This document shows, in pieces, positions 39,100 through 47,883 of a stretch of 64,000 nucleotides of DNA (position 1 is the stretch's first letter; each line of letters begins with the position of its first letter). The stretch is taken from assembly GCF_023701485.1 (NCBI RefSeq), contig NZ_JAMQBK010000008.1, positions 62,001 through 126,000 of the forward strand, written 5' to 3'. This DNA is from Aporhodopirellula aestuarii. Its GTDB lineage: Bacteria; Planctomycetota; Planctomycetia; Pirellulales; Pirellulaceae. The position numbers and the translations under genes were made by a program. The notes beneath the pieces are model-generated. The model was not told the DNA's origin, made no database searches, and saw nothing but the letters and a program-made list of their open reading frames with translations.

Positions 39100-41523
39100 C
39101 TAGTTCCCATCCCACGTAAAAGATTCACCCTTGGCGGGGCGGGACGTTTGAGTGTTGTCGCCGTAACGGACCGCGAGTGGTGTCCCGTTCAGCGAACGGA
39201 TGGTTGCGTTGGTCAGTTTTCCGTCCGCCCACGCAATATCGACTTCGAAGCCGCCGCGTGCACGTAAACCCTGGACCGATCCGTCGGGCCAAGCCGAAGG
39301 GAGGGCGGGCAGGAGCTGTAGCAATTGGCTTCCGTCGTCCGTGCGCAGATGGCTTTGCAAAAGCATTTCAGCGATACCGGCGGCGGCACCGAAATTGGCG
39401 TCGATCTGGTAAACGCTTCCCTTGTTGAGCAAATTGTGTGTGAAGCGTGGCAGAACGTGACCGCTGAGAACTTCGTGTGCATGATCACCGTCACCCAGGC
39501 GTGCCCACAGGCAGACTCGCCATCCGCCAGGCCATCCGCCGCTGTCGCCGCGTTGGATCAGTGACGTTTGGGCTGCTCGAAACAATTCCGGCGTATCTCG
39601 CCAATTGATTTGGCTGCTCGGAAACAATCCATACATGTGCGAAACATGGCTGTGTTTGTCGTTCGGATTATCCCAATCTTCGAGCCATTCTTGAAGTTGT
39701 CCTGTGCGTCCGATCTGCATCGGCTGTAAACGCGACCGCGTGCTTGATAACTGTGTTCGGAACGCTTCGTCGGTGTCCAGAATCTCCGATGCATCGATGC
39801 AATTTGCGAACAGATCTCTTAGGATTTGGAGGTCCATGGTCGGTCCAGCACAAAGTGACGTGCCACTGCGTCCGACGCTGAGCCCATCTTTTGTTCCGCC
39901 GCCATGACCGTGCTCGGGCGAGATCGATGGCGAAGTGATCAGATAGCCGTCTTCGTTTTCAACGAGGGTGTCCAAGAAGAATTCGGTCGCTCCCTTGATG
40001 ATCGGATACGAGCGTTTCAGAAACTCGATGTCGCCCGTGTAAAGGTAGTGTTCCCAAAGATGCTGGCACAGCCACGCGCCGCCCGTTGGCCAGATACCCC
40101 ATTGTGCACCGTCAACTGGCGCCGTTCCTCGCCAAATGTCCGTGTTGTGGTGGGTGACCCAACCGCCAGCCTTGTAATGGACGTGGGCGGTGCTCCTTCC
40201 CGGTTCTTGCAACTCGCCGACCATCCGCAATAGCGGCTCATGGCAATCGCTGAGATTGCAGACCTCGGCGACCCAGTAGTTCATCTGGATGTTAATGTTG
40301 ATCGTGTACTTGCTCCCCCAAGGCGGATTGATTTCACTGTTCCAGATGCCTTGCAGATTGAGCGGCTGAGTTCCAGGGCGTGATCCCGAAATCATCAAAT
40401 AGCGAGAAAACTGAAATACTTGCTCCGCCAAACGCGGATCTTTGTGACCGTCCTTCGCTCGTTGAATCCGTTCGTCCGTTGGCAGGCTTTCGTCGGTGTC
40501 GTTGCCACCGAGATCGATCGCCACCCGTCCGAACAGTTTGGAGTAGTCATCCACGTGCTGCCGGTAGAGCTGCTCGTAGGGCGTGTCGCCAACACTCGCG
40601 ATGGTGTCGTCGACGCGTTTTACCGCATCTGCACTCACGTCTTGATAATTGACGTAGCTGGTCGCTGCCACATAAACAACCGTCACGGCGTCGGAATCGC
40701 GAACCGAGATGCGGTCGTCTTGCGTCGCCACCGTTCCGCCATCGGATGTGACTCTCACCTTCGCGGCGAACTTCATGCCTGCGCTTTCCCAGGGGCCGAT
40801 CAAAGCCCGTGATCCGCTCGCACGCTTGTCCGACCCGCGAACCACTTCACCAGTCATGAGCAGCCCGTTGATACTGGTTGGCCGAGACTGATATTCATGT
40901 GGACTTGTCATCGACAAGTCAAAGCTGATCCGTCCTGGTCGATCGCACTCAAGACGCATGACAATCGCTTGATCGGGATTTGATGCGAAGACCGTTCGTG
41001 TAAAGCGTGCGTCGTCGATACGGTAGCTAACCGTGCTGACCGCATTTTGCAAATCGAGTTCGCGGTGGTATTCGCTCGGTGATTGGTCGTTTGGGAAATC
41101 GAGAAAGAGATCACCAAGTGGCATGTACGCTTGTTGGTACTTGGGGATTCCCAACATGTTCTGGGCAACGTCTTCGGCCTTGGCATAGTCACCTTGGTCG
41201 AGCAGTTTGCGCACCGTGGCGAGGTGCGAGTAGGCCTCTGGATTGTCGTACGAGTGCGGTCCACCACTCCACAGCGTGTCTTCGTTTAGCTGCAAGCGTT
41301 CTTGTTGGACCCCACCGTAGACCATTGCTCCGAGTCGTCCGTTTCCAATCGGCAGTGCTTCCGCCCATTCTGAAGCGGGTTGGGTGTACCAAAGCGTCAA
41401 GGAATCGGAGGCGTCCGCGTGCAAAGGAGCTGTCTGCATGCTCAGCAGCAGCAAACACAGTGCCTGTAATGGTGGCAACCATCCGCGGCCGAAAGAAACA
41501 GCAGTGTTGTTCAAACGTTTCAT
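39100..41523 (-). CDS. GH95 family alpha-L-fucosidase-like glycoside hydrolase, copy 1
   Basis: An 807-residue exported enzyme (signal peptide ending near LHADAS). The GH95 order is visible: [39 protein letters not shown], then the catalytic-centre [11 protein letters not shown] asparagines, SPSISPEH with the acid Glu and [17 protein letters not shown] with the activating Asp. GH95 enzymes hydrolyse alpha-1,2-L-fucosyl or L-galactosyl linkages, as in algal polysaccharides. A paralogue lies directly upstream on the same strand. I chose the ATG at 41523; the codon before it is a TTG. Confidence 0.92.
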   Translation of the reverse strand: MKRLNNTAVSFGRGWLPPLQALCLLLLSMQTAPLHADASDSLTLWYTQPASEWAEALPIGNGRLGAMVYGGVQQERLQLNEDTLWSGGPHSYDNPEAYSHLATVRKLLDQGDYAKAEDVAQNMLGIPKYQQAYMPLGDLFLDFPNDQSPSEYHRELDLQNAVSTVSYRIDDARFTRTVFASNPDQAIVMRLECDRPGRISFDLSMTSPHEYQSRPTSINGLLMTGEVVRGSDKRASGSRALIGPWESAGMKFAAKVRVTSDGGTVATQDDRISVRDSDAVTVVYVAATSYVNYQDVSADAVKRVDDTIASVGDTPYEQLYRQHVDDYSKLFGRVAIDLGGNDTDESLPTDERIQRAKDGHKDPRLAEQVFQFSRYLMISGSRPGTQPLNLQGIWNSEINPPWGSKYTININIQMNYWVAEVCNLSDCHEPLLRMVGELQEPGRSTAHVHYKAGGWVTHHNTDIWRGTAPVDGAQWGIWPTGGAWLCQHLWEHYLYTGDIEFLKRSYPIIKGATEFFLDTLVENEDGYLITSPSISPEHGHGGGTKDGLSVGRSGTSLCAGPTMDLQILRDLFANCIDASEILDTDEAFRTQLSSTRSRLQPMQIGRTGQLQEWLEDWDNPNDKHSHVSHMYGLFPSSQINWRDTPELFRAAQTSLIQRGDSGGWPGGWRVCLWARLGDGDHAHEVLSGHVLPRFTHNLLNKGSVYQIDANFGAAAGIAEMLLQSHLRTDDGSQLLQLLPALPSAWPDGSVQGLRARGGFEVDIAWADGKLTNATIRSLNGTPLAVRYGDNTQTSRPAKGESFTWDGN

Positions 41524-41526
41524 CAA

Positions 41527-41940
41527 TGCACCAAGTCTTCCCGAAAATGCGGCTTCGAGTCGAAAAATGTTTGTGGGGGTGAGTGCTTTGTCGAGTCTGT
41601 AGCGCTAAAAGTCTTAGCGGAACGGCGCGAGCCGTCCGGTGTCACCCCTACATTTGAATGCGGACAAAGCACGAGGTCAGTGCCACAACTATCCGTAGCT
41701 GTAACGCTAAAAGTCTTAGCGGAACGGCGCAAGCCGTCCGGTGTCACCTTTAAATTTGAGTGCCGACAAAGCACGAGGTCAGTAACACAACTATCCGTAG
41801 CTGTAGCGTTGAAAGTCTTAGCGGAACGGCGCGAGCCGTCCGGTGTTACCCCTAAATTTGAATGCCGACAAAACACGAGGTCAGTGACACAGCTACATCG
41901 ATCACAAACTGCGGCTAGAAGCCACAGCTACTTTGATTCG
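41527..41940. repeat. Three 102-bp tandem direct repeats between the GH95 genes
   Basis: Units containing TAGCGGAACGGCGCRAGCCG begin at about 41615, 41717 and 41819. They are 102 bp apart and about 90% identical, each with CGACAAARCACGAGGTCAGT and, except the last, CACAACTATCCGTAGCTGTA. The core is one arm of the family A palindrome. After the last unit is GGCTAGAAGCCACAGCTAC, also found near 39.1 kb. Since 102 is a multiple of three, spurious frames with 34-residue repeats stay open across it on both strands. Confidence 0.92.
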
Positions 41941-44322
41941 CTAGGTCGCGTTTGCGTTCCACGTAAAGCTTTCGCCTTTGGTGAGGTCTTGCTCGCGAGT
42001 TTCGTTTCCGTAGCGAACCTTCAACGGGTTGCCGTTGAGCGAACGAATCGTGGCGCTCGACAACTTGCCGTCTTTCCACTCCATGTCGACTTCAAATCCG
42101 CCACGGGCACGCAGCCCTTTTACCGAACCATCTTTCCAAACGCTCGGCAAAGCGGGCAGGAGATGCACTTCGCCATCGTGGCTTTGCAAAAGCATCTCCG
42201 CGATCGCTGCCGTACCACCAAAATTGCCGTCGATCTGGAACGGCGGGTGGGTGTCGAACAGGTTCGTCAGCGTCATCTTGCTAAGCAGATTGTTCAGCAG
42301 ATCGTGAGCGCGATCACCGTTATGGAATCGGGCCCAGAAGTTGATCTTCCACGCCATCGACCAGCCTTTGCCGCCATCCCCGCGGGCCTCCAGTGACTTC
42401 CGCGCCGCTTCGTACAACTCGGGCGTCGCATTCTTAGTGATCTGCTTGCCCGGGTGAAGTCCGAACAAGTGAGAGGTGTGGCGATGACGTGGATCTTTTT
42501 CCTTGTAATCTTCAATCCATTCCTGCAAGCGGCCTGTCTCGGGACTGATCTGCAGCGGTTGCAGTTTGGCTAACGTCGTTTCGAGCTCGGTTCGGAATTG
42601 CTTGTCAAAATTGCCCGTTGGGTCGATTGCCTCGTTCGCTTCGATGAGCCCTGTAAACAGATCATGAATGATTTGCAGATCCATCGTGGCCGCATAGGTG
42701 AAGACGGATTCCGTTCCGTCGGCCTTGATGAACGAGTTTTCTGGCGAGTGGGATGGGTTCGTGACCAATCGACCAGCCGCCGGCGTGCCCGCTGGGGCCT
42801 CAACCAAGAAGTCGAGGATGAACTCGGCAGCGCCCTTCATCATCGGATACGCACGCTCAGTTAGGAATTCCTTGTCGCCAGTAAAGCGGTAGTGTTCCAT
42901 CAAGCCGCGGCTCGCCCAAGCGGCGCCCATTGGCCAGATGCCGTGGACCCCGTCCGCCGGTGCGGTCATGCCGAAGATGTCCGAAAGGTGATGCAGCGTC
43001 CAACCGTCGGCGCCGTAGTGCACCTTGGCTGTTTTCTCGCCAAACGGGATCAGGCTTTCCACGTAGTCGAAATACGGATGGTGGCATTCAGACAGGTTGG
43101 TGGTCTGTGCCGGCCAGTAGTTCATTTGAAAGTTGATGTTGAAGTGGTAGTCACTATTCCAAGCCGCGTTGTATTGCTGCGCCCACTTGCCCTGCAGGTT
43201 GGCGGGCAGGTAACCGGGACGCGAGCTGCTGATCAACAGGTAACGTCCGAACTGAAAGTACAAGACTTCGAACTGCGGGTCATACGACCCTTTCTTGATC
43301 GCTCGCAGTCGCTCGTCAGTCGGACTGTTGACCGCGTCGGTTGTTTCCAGATCCAACTGCACACGATTGAAGAGCTTTTGATGGTCGGCAACGTGCGCGT
43401 GTCGCATCTCCTCGAATGACTTATCACCGATCGCTTGGAGGTAGGCCTCGCAGCGTTCGGTGGCATCGCCGGAAATGTCCGTGGCACTGTTGTAGCTCGT
43501 TGCTCCCACGACAAGCAGCGTGACTTCATCAGCATCCGCGACCTTCAGTACTCCGTCGGCGGAACTGACACTGCCGCCACTGACAAAGGGGCGGAGCTGT
43601 GCTTCGTAGTCCACCCCGAGTTTGCCACGCAAGATCAAGCGGTGATCCGACGTGGATTCTTTGGTCGCATGGTCACGCGAAAATCGAGCGGTGAAGTTGA
43701 TCGATCCAGGTTTGCTAGCCGTGAGGTGGATGACGATCGCCTGATCCGGTGAACTGACGAAAACTTCACGCGTGTACTCGATCCCGTCCACGCTGTAATT
43801 CGTGCGGCTGATTGCCGTCGTGAGATCCAAGTCACGCCGGTAACCGGAGACTTTGTCGGTGTCGGGGAAGTCGAGGAACAGGTCGCCGAGGGTCTGATAC
43901 GATTTGACCTTGTACGGACTGCCCATCATCGTCTTTCCGGCCAGCCGGGTCGCTTCGGCGTTCTTGCCTTCAAATAAGAGCCGGCGGACTTCGGGAAGCG
44001 CTTCCAAAGCACCCGGGTTGGTGTAATCCGTGGGCACGCCGTCCCAGACGGTTTCTTCGTTGAACTGGATCCGCTCGTTGTTCACGCCGCCGAAAACCAT
44101 CGCGGCCATCCGGCCATTTCCGATCGGTAACGCCTCGGTTTCCCATTTGGTCGCCGGTTTGCGATACCAAAGCGTCAGCGGCTCTTCGGGTGCCGAGGCT
44201 TCGTTGGTGTACGTTTGGTTTGCTTTCGGATTGTTGCTTTCGTCCACGTCGTGACGCGCCGCCAGGGATGTCTCCACGGCAACCAAGCCAACTATCACGA
44301 GTGCAATTAGGACTCGGGGCAT
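41941..44322 (-). CDS. GH95 family alpha-L-fucosidase-like glycoside hydrolase, copy 2
   Basis: A 793-residue paralogue of the neighbouring GH95 enzyme with a signal peptide ([20 protein letters not shown]). It keeps [21 protein letters not shown] and [17 protein letters not shown], hence the same catalytic Asn, Glu and Asp. The ATG at 44322 is preceded by an excellent ribosome site (GGAAGGAAG). Blocks differ enough from copy 1 (for example [14 protein letters not shown] against [14 protein letters not shown]) to suggest an old duplication with a different linkage or substrate preference. Confidence 0.92.
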   Translation of the reverse strand: MPRVLIALVIVGLVAVETSLAARHDVDESNNPKANQTYTNEASAPEEPLTLWYRKPATKWETEALPIGNGRMAAMVFGGVNNERIQFNEETVWDGVPTDYTNPGALEALPEVRRLLFEGKNAEATRLAGKTMMGSPYKVKSYQTLGDLFLDFPDTDKVSGYRRDLDLTTAISRTNYSVDGIEYTREVFVSSPDQAIVIHLTASKPGSINFTARFSRDHATKESTSDHRLILRGKLGVDYEAQLRPFVSGGSVSSADGVLKVADADEVTLLVVGATSYNSATDISGDATERCEAYLQAIGDKSFEEMRHAHVADHQKLFNRVQLDLETTDAVNSPTDERLRAIKKGSYDPQFEVLYFQFGRYLLISSSRPGYLPANLQGKWAQQYNAAWNSDYHFNINFQMNYWPAQTTNLSECHHPYFDYVESLIPFGEKTAKVHYGADGWTLHHLSDIFGMTAPADGVHGIWPMGAAWASRGLMEHYRFTGDKEFLTERAYPMMKGAAEFILDFLVEAPAGTPAAGRLVTNPSHSPENSFIKADGTESVFTYAATMDLQIIHDLFTGLIEANEAIDPTGNFDKQFRTELETTLAKLQPLQISPETGRLQEWIEDYKEKDPRHRHTSHLFGLHPGKQITKNATPELYEAARKSLEARGDGGKGWSMAWKINFWARFHNGDRAHDLLNNLLSKMTLTNLFDTHPPFQIDGNFGGTAAIAEMLLQSHDGEVHLLPALPSVWKDGSVKGLRARGGFEVDMEWKDGKLSSATIRSLNGNPLKVRYGNETREQDLTKGESFTWNANAT

Positions 44323-44364
44323 TATGCTTCCTTCCAGGTGATTCAATTTGTCATGTCTGCTCAA

Positions 44365-44686
44365 TAGACTTGCAGCGGCAATGATACCTGAAACGCATCA
44401 CGTGTTGGGGGTAAGGTGAAATTCGGCGGAAATTCTCAGGAAGCGATTGTTTCGGAGGCCACCCCCGCGTCACTCGTGACACACCACGCAGTTTTCACCA
44501 GCATCCATCACCACCGCGTGGATACAATCGACCTCCGCGAGCCGTCCCTTCCAGTTGCAGATGACGGAGCTACCACGCACCAGGAACACGCGAGATGGCT
44601 GACCGGGCTAGTTGGGGCTGCCAAGCTATTTGCCGATGGACGAAGCCTCTCACGGACGCACCAAGACACTGAGGTTCAGGTCGCGA
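44365..44686. other. Intergenic region, no gene recognised
   Basis: About 320 bp upstream of GH95 copy 2 carry a plus-strand open frame (from 44416) without a ribosome site or recognisable composition. I do not call it a gene. No repeat or RNA fold stood out. Confidence 0.4.
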
Positions 44687-44818
44687 TCAGTTTGCGTCGG
44701 GTAGCTGCGTTTCGAAATAATCCAACAGCAAATGCGGTCCGCCTACTTTTCCAGCAGCTCGTATTGGTTTCATACCCCATGCAATCTCTCTGTGCGTCCA
44801 TGCCACTGTGAGAATCAT
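44687..44818 (-). CDS. Possible small protein or remnant, 43 residues
   Basis: The frame starts at an ATG at 44818 and reads MILTVAWTHREIAWGMKP, then a GKVGGP block and LLLDYFETQLPDAN. Its composition is protein-like. The ATG overlaps a TGA (44815-44817) that would end an alternative frame of the gene upstream, giving an ATGA junction typical of coupled genes. It may be a real small gene or the tail of a decayed one. No family recognised. Confidence 0.4.
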   Translation of the reverse strand: MILTVAWTHREIAWGMKPIRAAGKVGGPHLLLDYFETQLPDAN

Positions 44819-44851
44819 CGGAAATTCAACGGTTCGGCGATTTCTGCGTCG

Positions 44852-45373
44852 TCATTGGTCAAGTCGACGAGCCAAGACGTATTCACAGTAGTTGAACCTG
44901 AATTTTTCGTCCCCGTGATAGACTTGCAAGCGAAACGGGCAGTACAAGTAGCCGTCTTCCATTGTTTCCGATTGCCCGAAATCGGAGAAGTTGATACTCA
45001 GCAATGCTTCGGCAGCCTCGACAAGCAAACGGTGGTATACGAGATCGCTAGGGGATGAAGTGTACATTGCGATTTCATCTTCAATGTTCGTTCCGTTGGG
45101 ATCGACGCATTCGTAGTTTGCCCAAGACGGTGGATCCGTCGGATCATCATCGCGGAGTTGAATGGCAATTGATGAATGTTCGTGCCACGGTAGAAACTCA
45201 TACATCAGTCCGCAGATACCGGGGTTTTGCCACAATTCAGGTTCGACTTCGTCGCACATCTGCGTGATCTCTCGAGCGAAGTTCTCTCGCACCGTGGGGA
45301 TGAACGCAATCCACTCTGCGTTCGTTGGCGGCTTTGGCTTAGGTGGTTGAACGCCTTTTCGTTTTGCCATCAT
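44852..45373 (-). CDS. Hypothetical protein, possibly frameshifted at its end
   Basis: A 173-residue acidic protein with a basic, Pro-rich start (MMAKRKGVQPPKPKPPTNAE) and no signal or membrane segment. It has a Trp/Tyr-rich middle (SWANYECVDPNG) and ends YVLARRLDQ. In the other frame, the bases after about 44870 read LVDLTNDDAEIAEPLNFR before a TGA that overlaps the next small frame; that looks like a more natural C-terminus. A one-base insertion near 44868-44875 would explain this. Function unknown. Confidence 0.6.
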   Translation of the reverse strand: MMAKRKGVQPPKPKPPTNAEWIAFIPTVRENFAREITQMCDEVEPELWQNPGICGLMYEFLPWHEHSSIAIQLRDDDPTDPPSWANYECVDPNGTNIEDEIAMYTSSPSDLVYHRLLVEAAEALLSINFSDFGQSETMEDGYLYCPFRLQVYHGDEKFRFNYCEYVLARRLDQ

Positions 45374-45502
45374 ATTTCTTTCGAATCTATTTTATGCGTC
45401 TGGCCTTTCAAAACAACGGCCGCGATCACAAAGCGGGCGGCAACTGATATTCCGTGTTTATCAGGCATGTTCGCGTCTGAAAGGGAACGCATGATTCGCC
45501 AT

Positions 45503-45937
45503 TCAGCATAACGCCTTGGTAAGCCGGTTGAACGTGACTTGGTCGCGAAAGTAAAATCGCAAAACAAAATCGACAGCAACGGTGAGGTCGGCAAAAGTCT
45601 CACGGAAGCTACCAGGATTGCGAAGCGGATCATGTGAACCGCCGTCGTGCACCACGAGGTGCTCAACGACCCAGTGATCGATAGCCGAGTAGACGGTCAA
45701 TACTGGCCCATCAAAACAGATTCCGCCCCAGGTTTCGTGATCTTCACAAGCGACGACGGATGTTTCGTAATGAGGGACAGCGTGTCCCGAAGTTGATTTC
45801 GGTTTACCCACAGCGAAACGTATCACGTCTTCGCCTGTGGGGGTGACAGAAAGGCCAGCAAGAATGAGGGATGCTGCCGATGGACTCGCCAGAAAAGAAG
45901 CGAGCGTTGATGCTGCGTCACTTGGCATTCCGGTCAT
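45503..45937 (-). CDS. Hypothetical protein
   Basis: A 144-residue protein beginning MTGMPSDAASTLASFLASPS. The central part has several Trp, His and Asp residues (CEDHETWGGICF, YSAIDHWVVEHLVVHDGG). No membrane span or signal peptide is evident, and I do not recognise a family. It shares direction with its neighbours but not close spacing. The length and composition make a real gene likely. Confidence 0.55.
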   Translation of the reverse strand: MTGMPSDAASTLASFLASPSAASLILAGLSVTPTGEDVIRFAVGKPKSTSGHAVPHYETSVVACEDHETWGGICFDGPVLTVYSAIDHWVVEHLVVHDGGSHDPLRNPGSFRETFADLTVAVDFVLRFYFRDQVTFNRLTKALC

Positions 45938-46160
45938 AGATCACGTCTCGCTGATGGGTTTGACATTTCGCAAAAGTCATTTCTCTTGATCGCCGGCCGG
46001 GTCGGTTCGTTGGCTATGATCGAGCGTCGCTTGGCCAAAAGACCCTCGAACGCTCGGCTCGTATCCATTGGCTCATCAGCAGTGGAGCGGCGAGAGGACG
46101 AGCATTGCCATTCGTATCCAGCATTGGAGTTTATCATGAACGCAAGCGTGGGCATGTGTG

Positions 46161-46634
46161 CTAGAGACTTGTGTTGGCTGAAGCGTTTGTTCGATGCCAA
46201 GCTCTCAGTTTGTGCATTTGCTCATCGAGTGCAGAGGCTACCGCTTCGCTTTCCCCCGCATTCTGAAACGGCCACTTCACAGTTTGGTGAACCACCTCCG
46301 TTTTGAAGTCAGTCGTACCGGATATAACGTGAACGTAGTGCTCGATTCCGCCGTGCTCTCCCAGGAACCAGAATTCGCGTCGTTCTGGAACTGGAAACGT
46401 CATTTCGGGCTGTGTGCAAGCCGTATAGCCGTTCGCTTCCAGCCACAACTTGAATCGAGCAAGGGCATCTCCGTTAGCAATCGTAGTTGATTGATCCAAT
46501 TCAAATCCCGGCCTACACGATGATTCCGAGTACTGGAAATACCAACTGAGGCTCGCAAAACCTATGATCGCAGCCAATGGTAGCAACAGCAGCGTTCTCA
46601 GCGAAAACTGATGGAAGTTTCTCGTTGAAGTCAT
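46161..46634 (-). CDS. Small single-span membrane protein (FSLRTLL type)
   Basis: A 157-residue protein that opens with MTSTRNFHQFSLRTLLLLP, a leader seen repeatedly in planctomycete orphan proteins, followed by one transmembrane helix to about residue 32. The rest is soluble and probably outside the cytoplasm. The ATG at 46634 was preferred over an upstream start in a region without the leader. Function unknown. Confidence 0.65.
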   Translation of the reverse strand: MTSTRNFHQFSLRTLLLLPLAAIIGFASLSWYFQYSESSCRPGFELDQSTTIANGDALARFKLWLEANGYTACTQPEMTFPVPERREFWFLGEHGGIEHYVHVISGTTDFKTEVVHQTVKWPFQNAGESEAVASALDEQMHKLRAWHRTNASANTSL

Positions 46635-46752
46635 GGTCCGTCCAGTTAGCTTGCGTCCGCGATTGCCGGAGATTGTGATTGAGGCGGAGGCATGCACGCC
46701 GAAGTAATCACCGAAGTTGAGGCCGCACTACTCCGGTGCATCGCAATGGTGT

Positions 46753-47139
46753 TCAGCTGTTTTGTTGCCGAGGTGGGGCGTGACCGGTCGACGCCAGATT
46801 TTCGATCTTATCCCAGTCCGTTGTGGTTTCGATGACAGGCCATAGGCGTCGGCGGGCCATGCAGAGCCCAAACAGTGACGATGTGTAGCCGATTGATAAG
46901 CCAATCGCGACCGACACTGAAATCCATAGCAGGCTCGGGTGCCCGCCAAGCAAAAGGGGCAGAATCGCAGTGCCAGTAAAAAGTATGTGGGCGAGAAGTA
47001 CTGGTCGCCAGTGTGCGGCAAATAAACGAACGCTAGATGGGTTTCGCCGAAAGCTAACCATCGTCTGTGCGTACAGCCGTTGCTGTGAAGTTGGAGACGC
47101 GATGTCATTAGCGGGCGGACTGTACGGAGAGGCGGCCAT
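46753..47139 (-). CDS. Small membrane protein with NPYxxP-like start
   Basis: A 128-residue protein starting MAASPYSPPAND, like the NPYxxP leader of many planctomycete membrane proteins. It has two hydrophobic stretches (about 45-66 and 69-92) and then a hydrophilic tail. A longer overlapping frame on the same strand (46728-47231) lacks this pattern, so I prefer this one. Function unknown. Confidence 0.6.
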   Translation of the reverse strand: MAASPYSPPANDIASPTSQQRLYAQTMVSFRRNPSSVRLFAAHWRPVLLAHILFTGTAILPLLLGGHPSLLWISVSVAIGLSIGYTSSLFGLCMARRRLWPVIETTTDWDKIENLASTGHAPPRQQNS

Positions 47140-47883
47140 GTGTGTCTGGGAGTCTTATTCGGGGAACCATAGAGATCATGCGGGTGGGCGAAGGACGTGT
47201 AAGCAGTCCAGTATTCGCGACTCCCGTCCATAAGTGCATTTCATGGTTGCACATTCTACACGGCAACGTGCAGTCGGGGCAAAGAGTGAAACACGAAGAG
47301 CACGAAGGAAAAAGGCTCAACGTTGAATTTCCGTCGAGGAGTTGATGCGTGTCAGCAATACTTCGTCATGAACGCCCGACAGTTTGTCCGCGCACATGAA
47401 TTCGAGAATCCAAACACCCTCGATCAGTCCAACAAGGCGGTTTGAGGTCGTGGCGGGATCCCGGGGCGCTCCCCAACCTTGCGATCGTCGCAACGGTGGA
47501 AGTAGTTGGCCACCGAGGCCACCGAGAAGTTGATTGACAGGATTCTCTGTGACCACTGAGGCATATTCAACCACGAAGTCTTTTAACCCAACTTCCGGGA
47601 TCCGCCGTACGAGGAACCTCAATCGCACATCCAATCACACGGTGCGGCAGCCCACCAAATGCTTTCCTTCGTGGTGGCCAAATCACAGAAACTGAAACGA
47701 CTCCAGAACTCGACTTCAAAATCAAGCCGTTTTCGAGTCGATCCGAGCTCAACGGTCGGCGACTCGGCGTGCAAGAAGTCCTGGCACCCGTTTTGACGGT
47801 CTTTCACAGACGCCCTCTGCTTTTTCAGCGTCCTTATCGATTTCGAGACCCTACCCACCATTGGGCGGGCTGTATTCGGTACA
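47140..47883. other. Intergenic region with degenerate repeats
   Basis: This 744-bp region upstream of the hybrid kinase has no gene I can support. It holds CACATTCTACACG (about 47256), an AACACGAAGAGCACGAAGG stretch (47290) and a CGGTGCGGCAG...AAATCA block (47638-47690). All three have counterparts at 53.9-54.2 kb, which suggests a dispersed, decayed repeat. A 105-residue minus frame at 47317-47634 is not convincing. Confidence 0.45.

Noticed and set aside
41523-41876. Minus-strand frame with three 34-residue repeats
   Set aside because: It is the translation of the 102-bp tandem DNA repeat, which stays open only because the period is a multiple of three; it has no ribosome site or protein-like composition.
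41680-42396. Plus-strand 238-residue frame running from the repeats into GH95 copy 2
   Set aside because: Half is repeat and half is antisense to a well-supported glycoside hydrolase.
44416-44811. Plus-strand 131-residue gene
   Set aside because: No ribosome site and a composition unlike the neighbours; its end is antisense to a more protein-like small frame on the minus strand.
47317-47634. Minus-strand 105-residue gene
   Set aside because: It overlaps the dispersed degenerate repeat blocks and lacks a ribosome site or recognisable composition.
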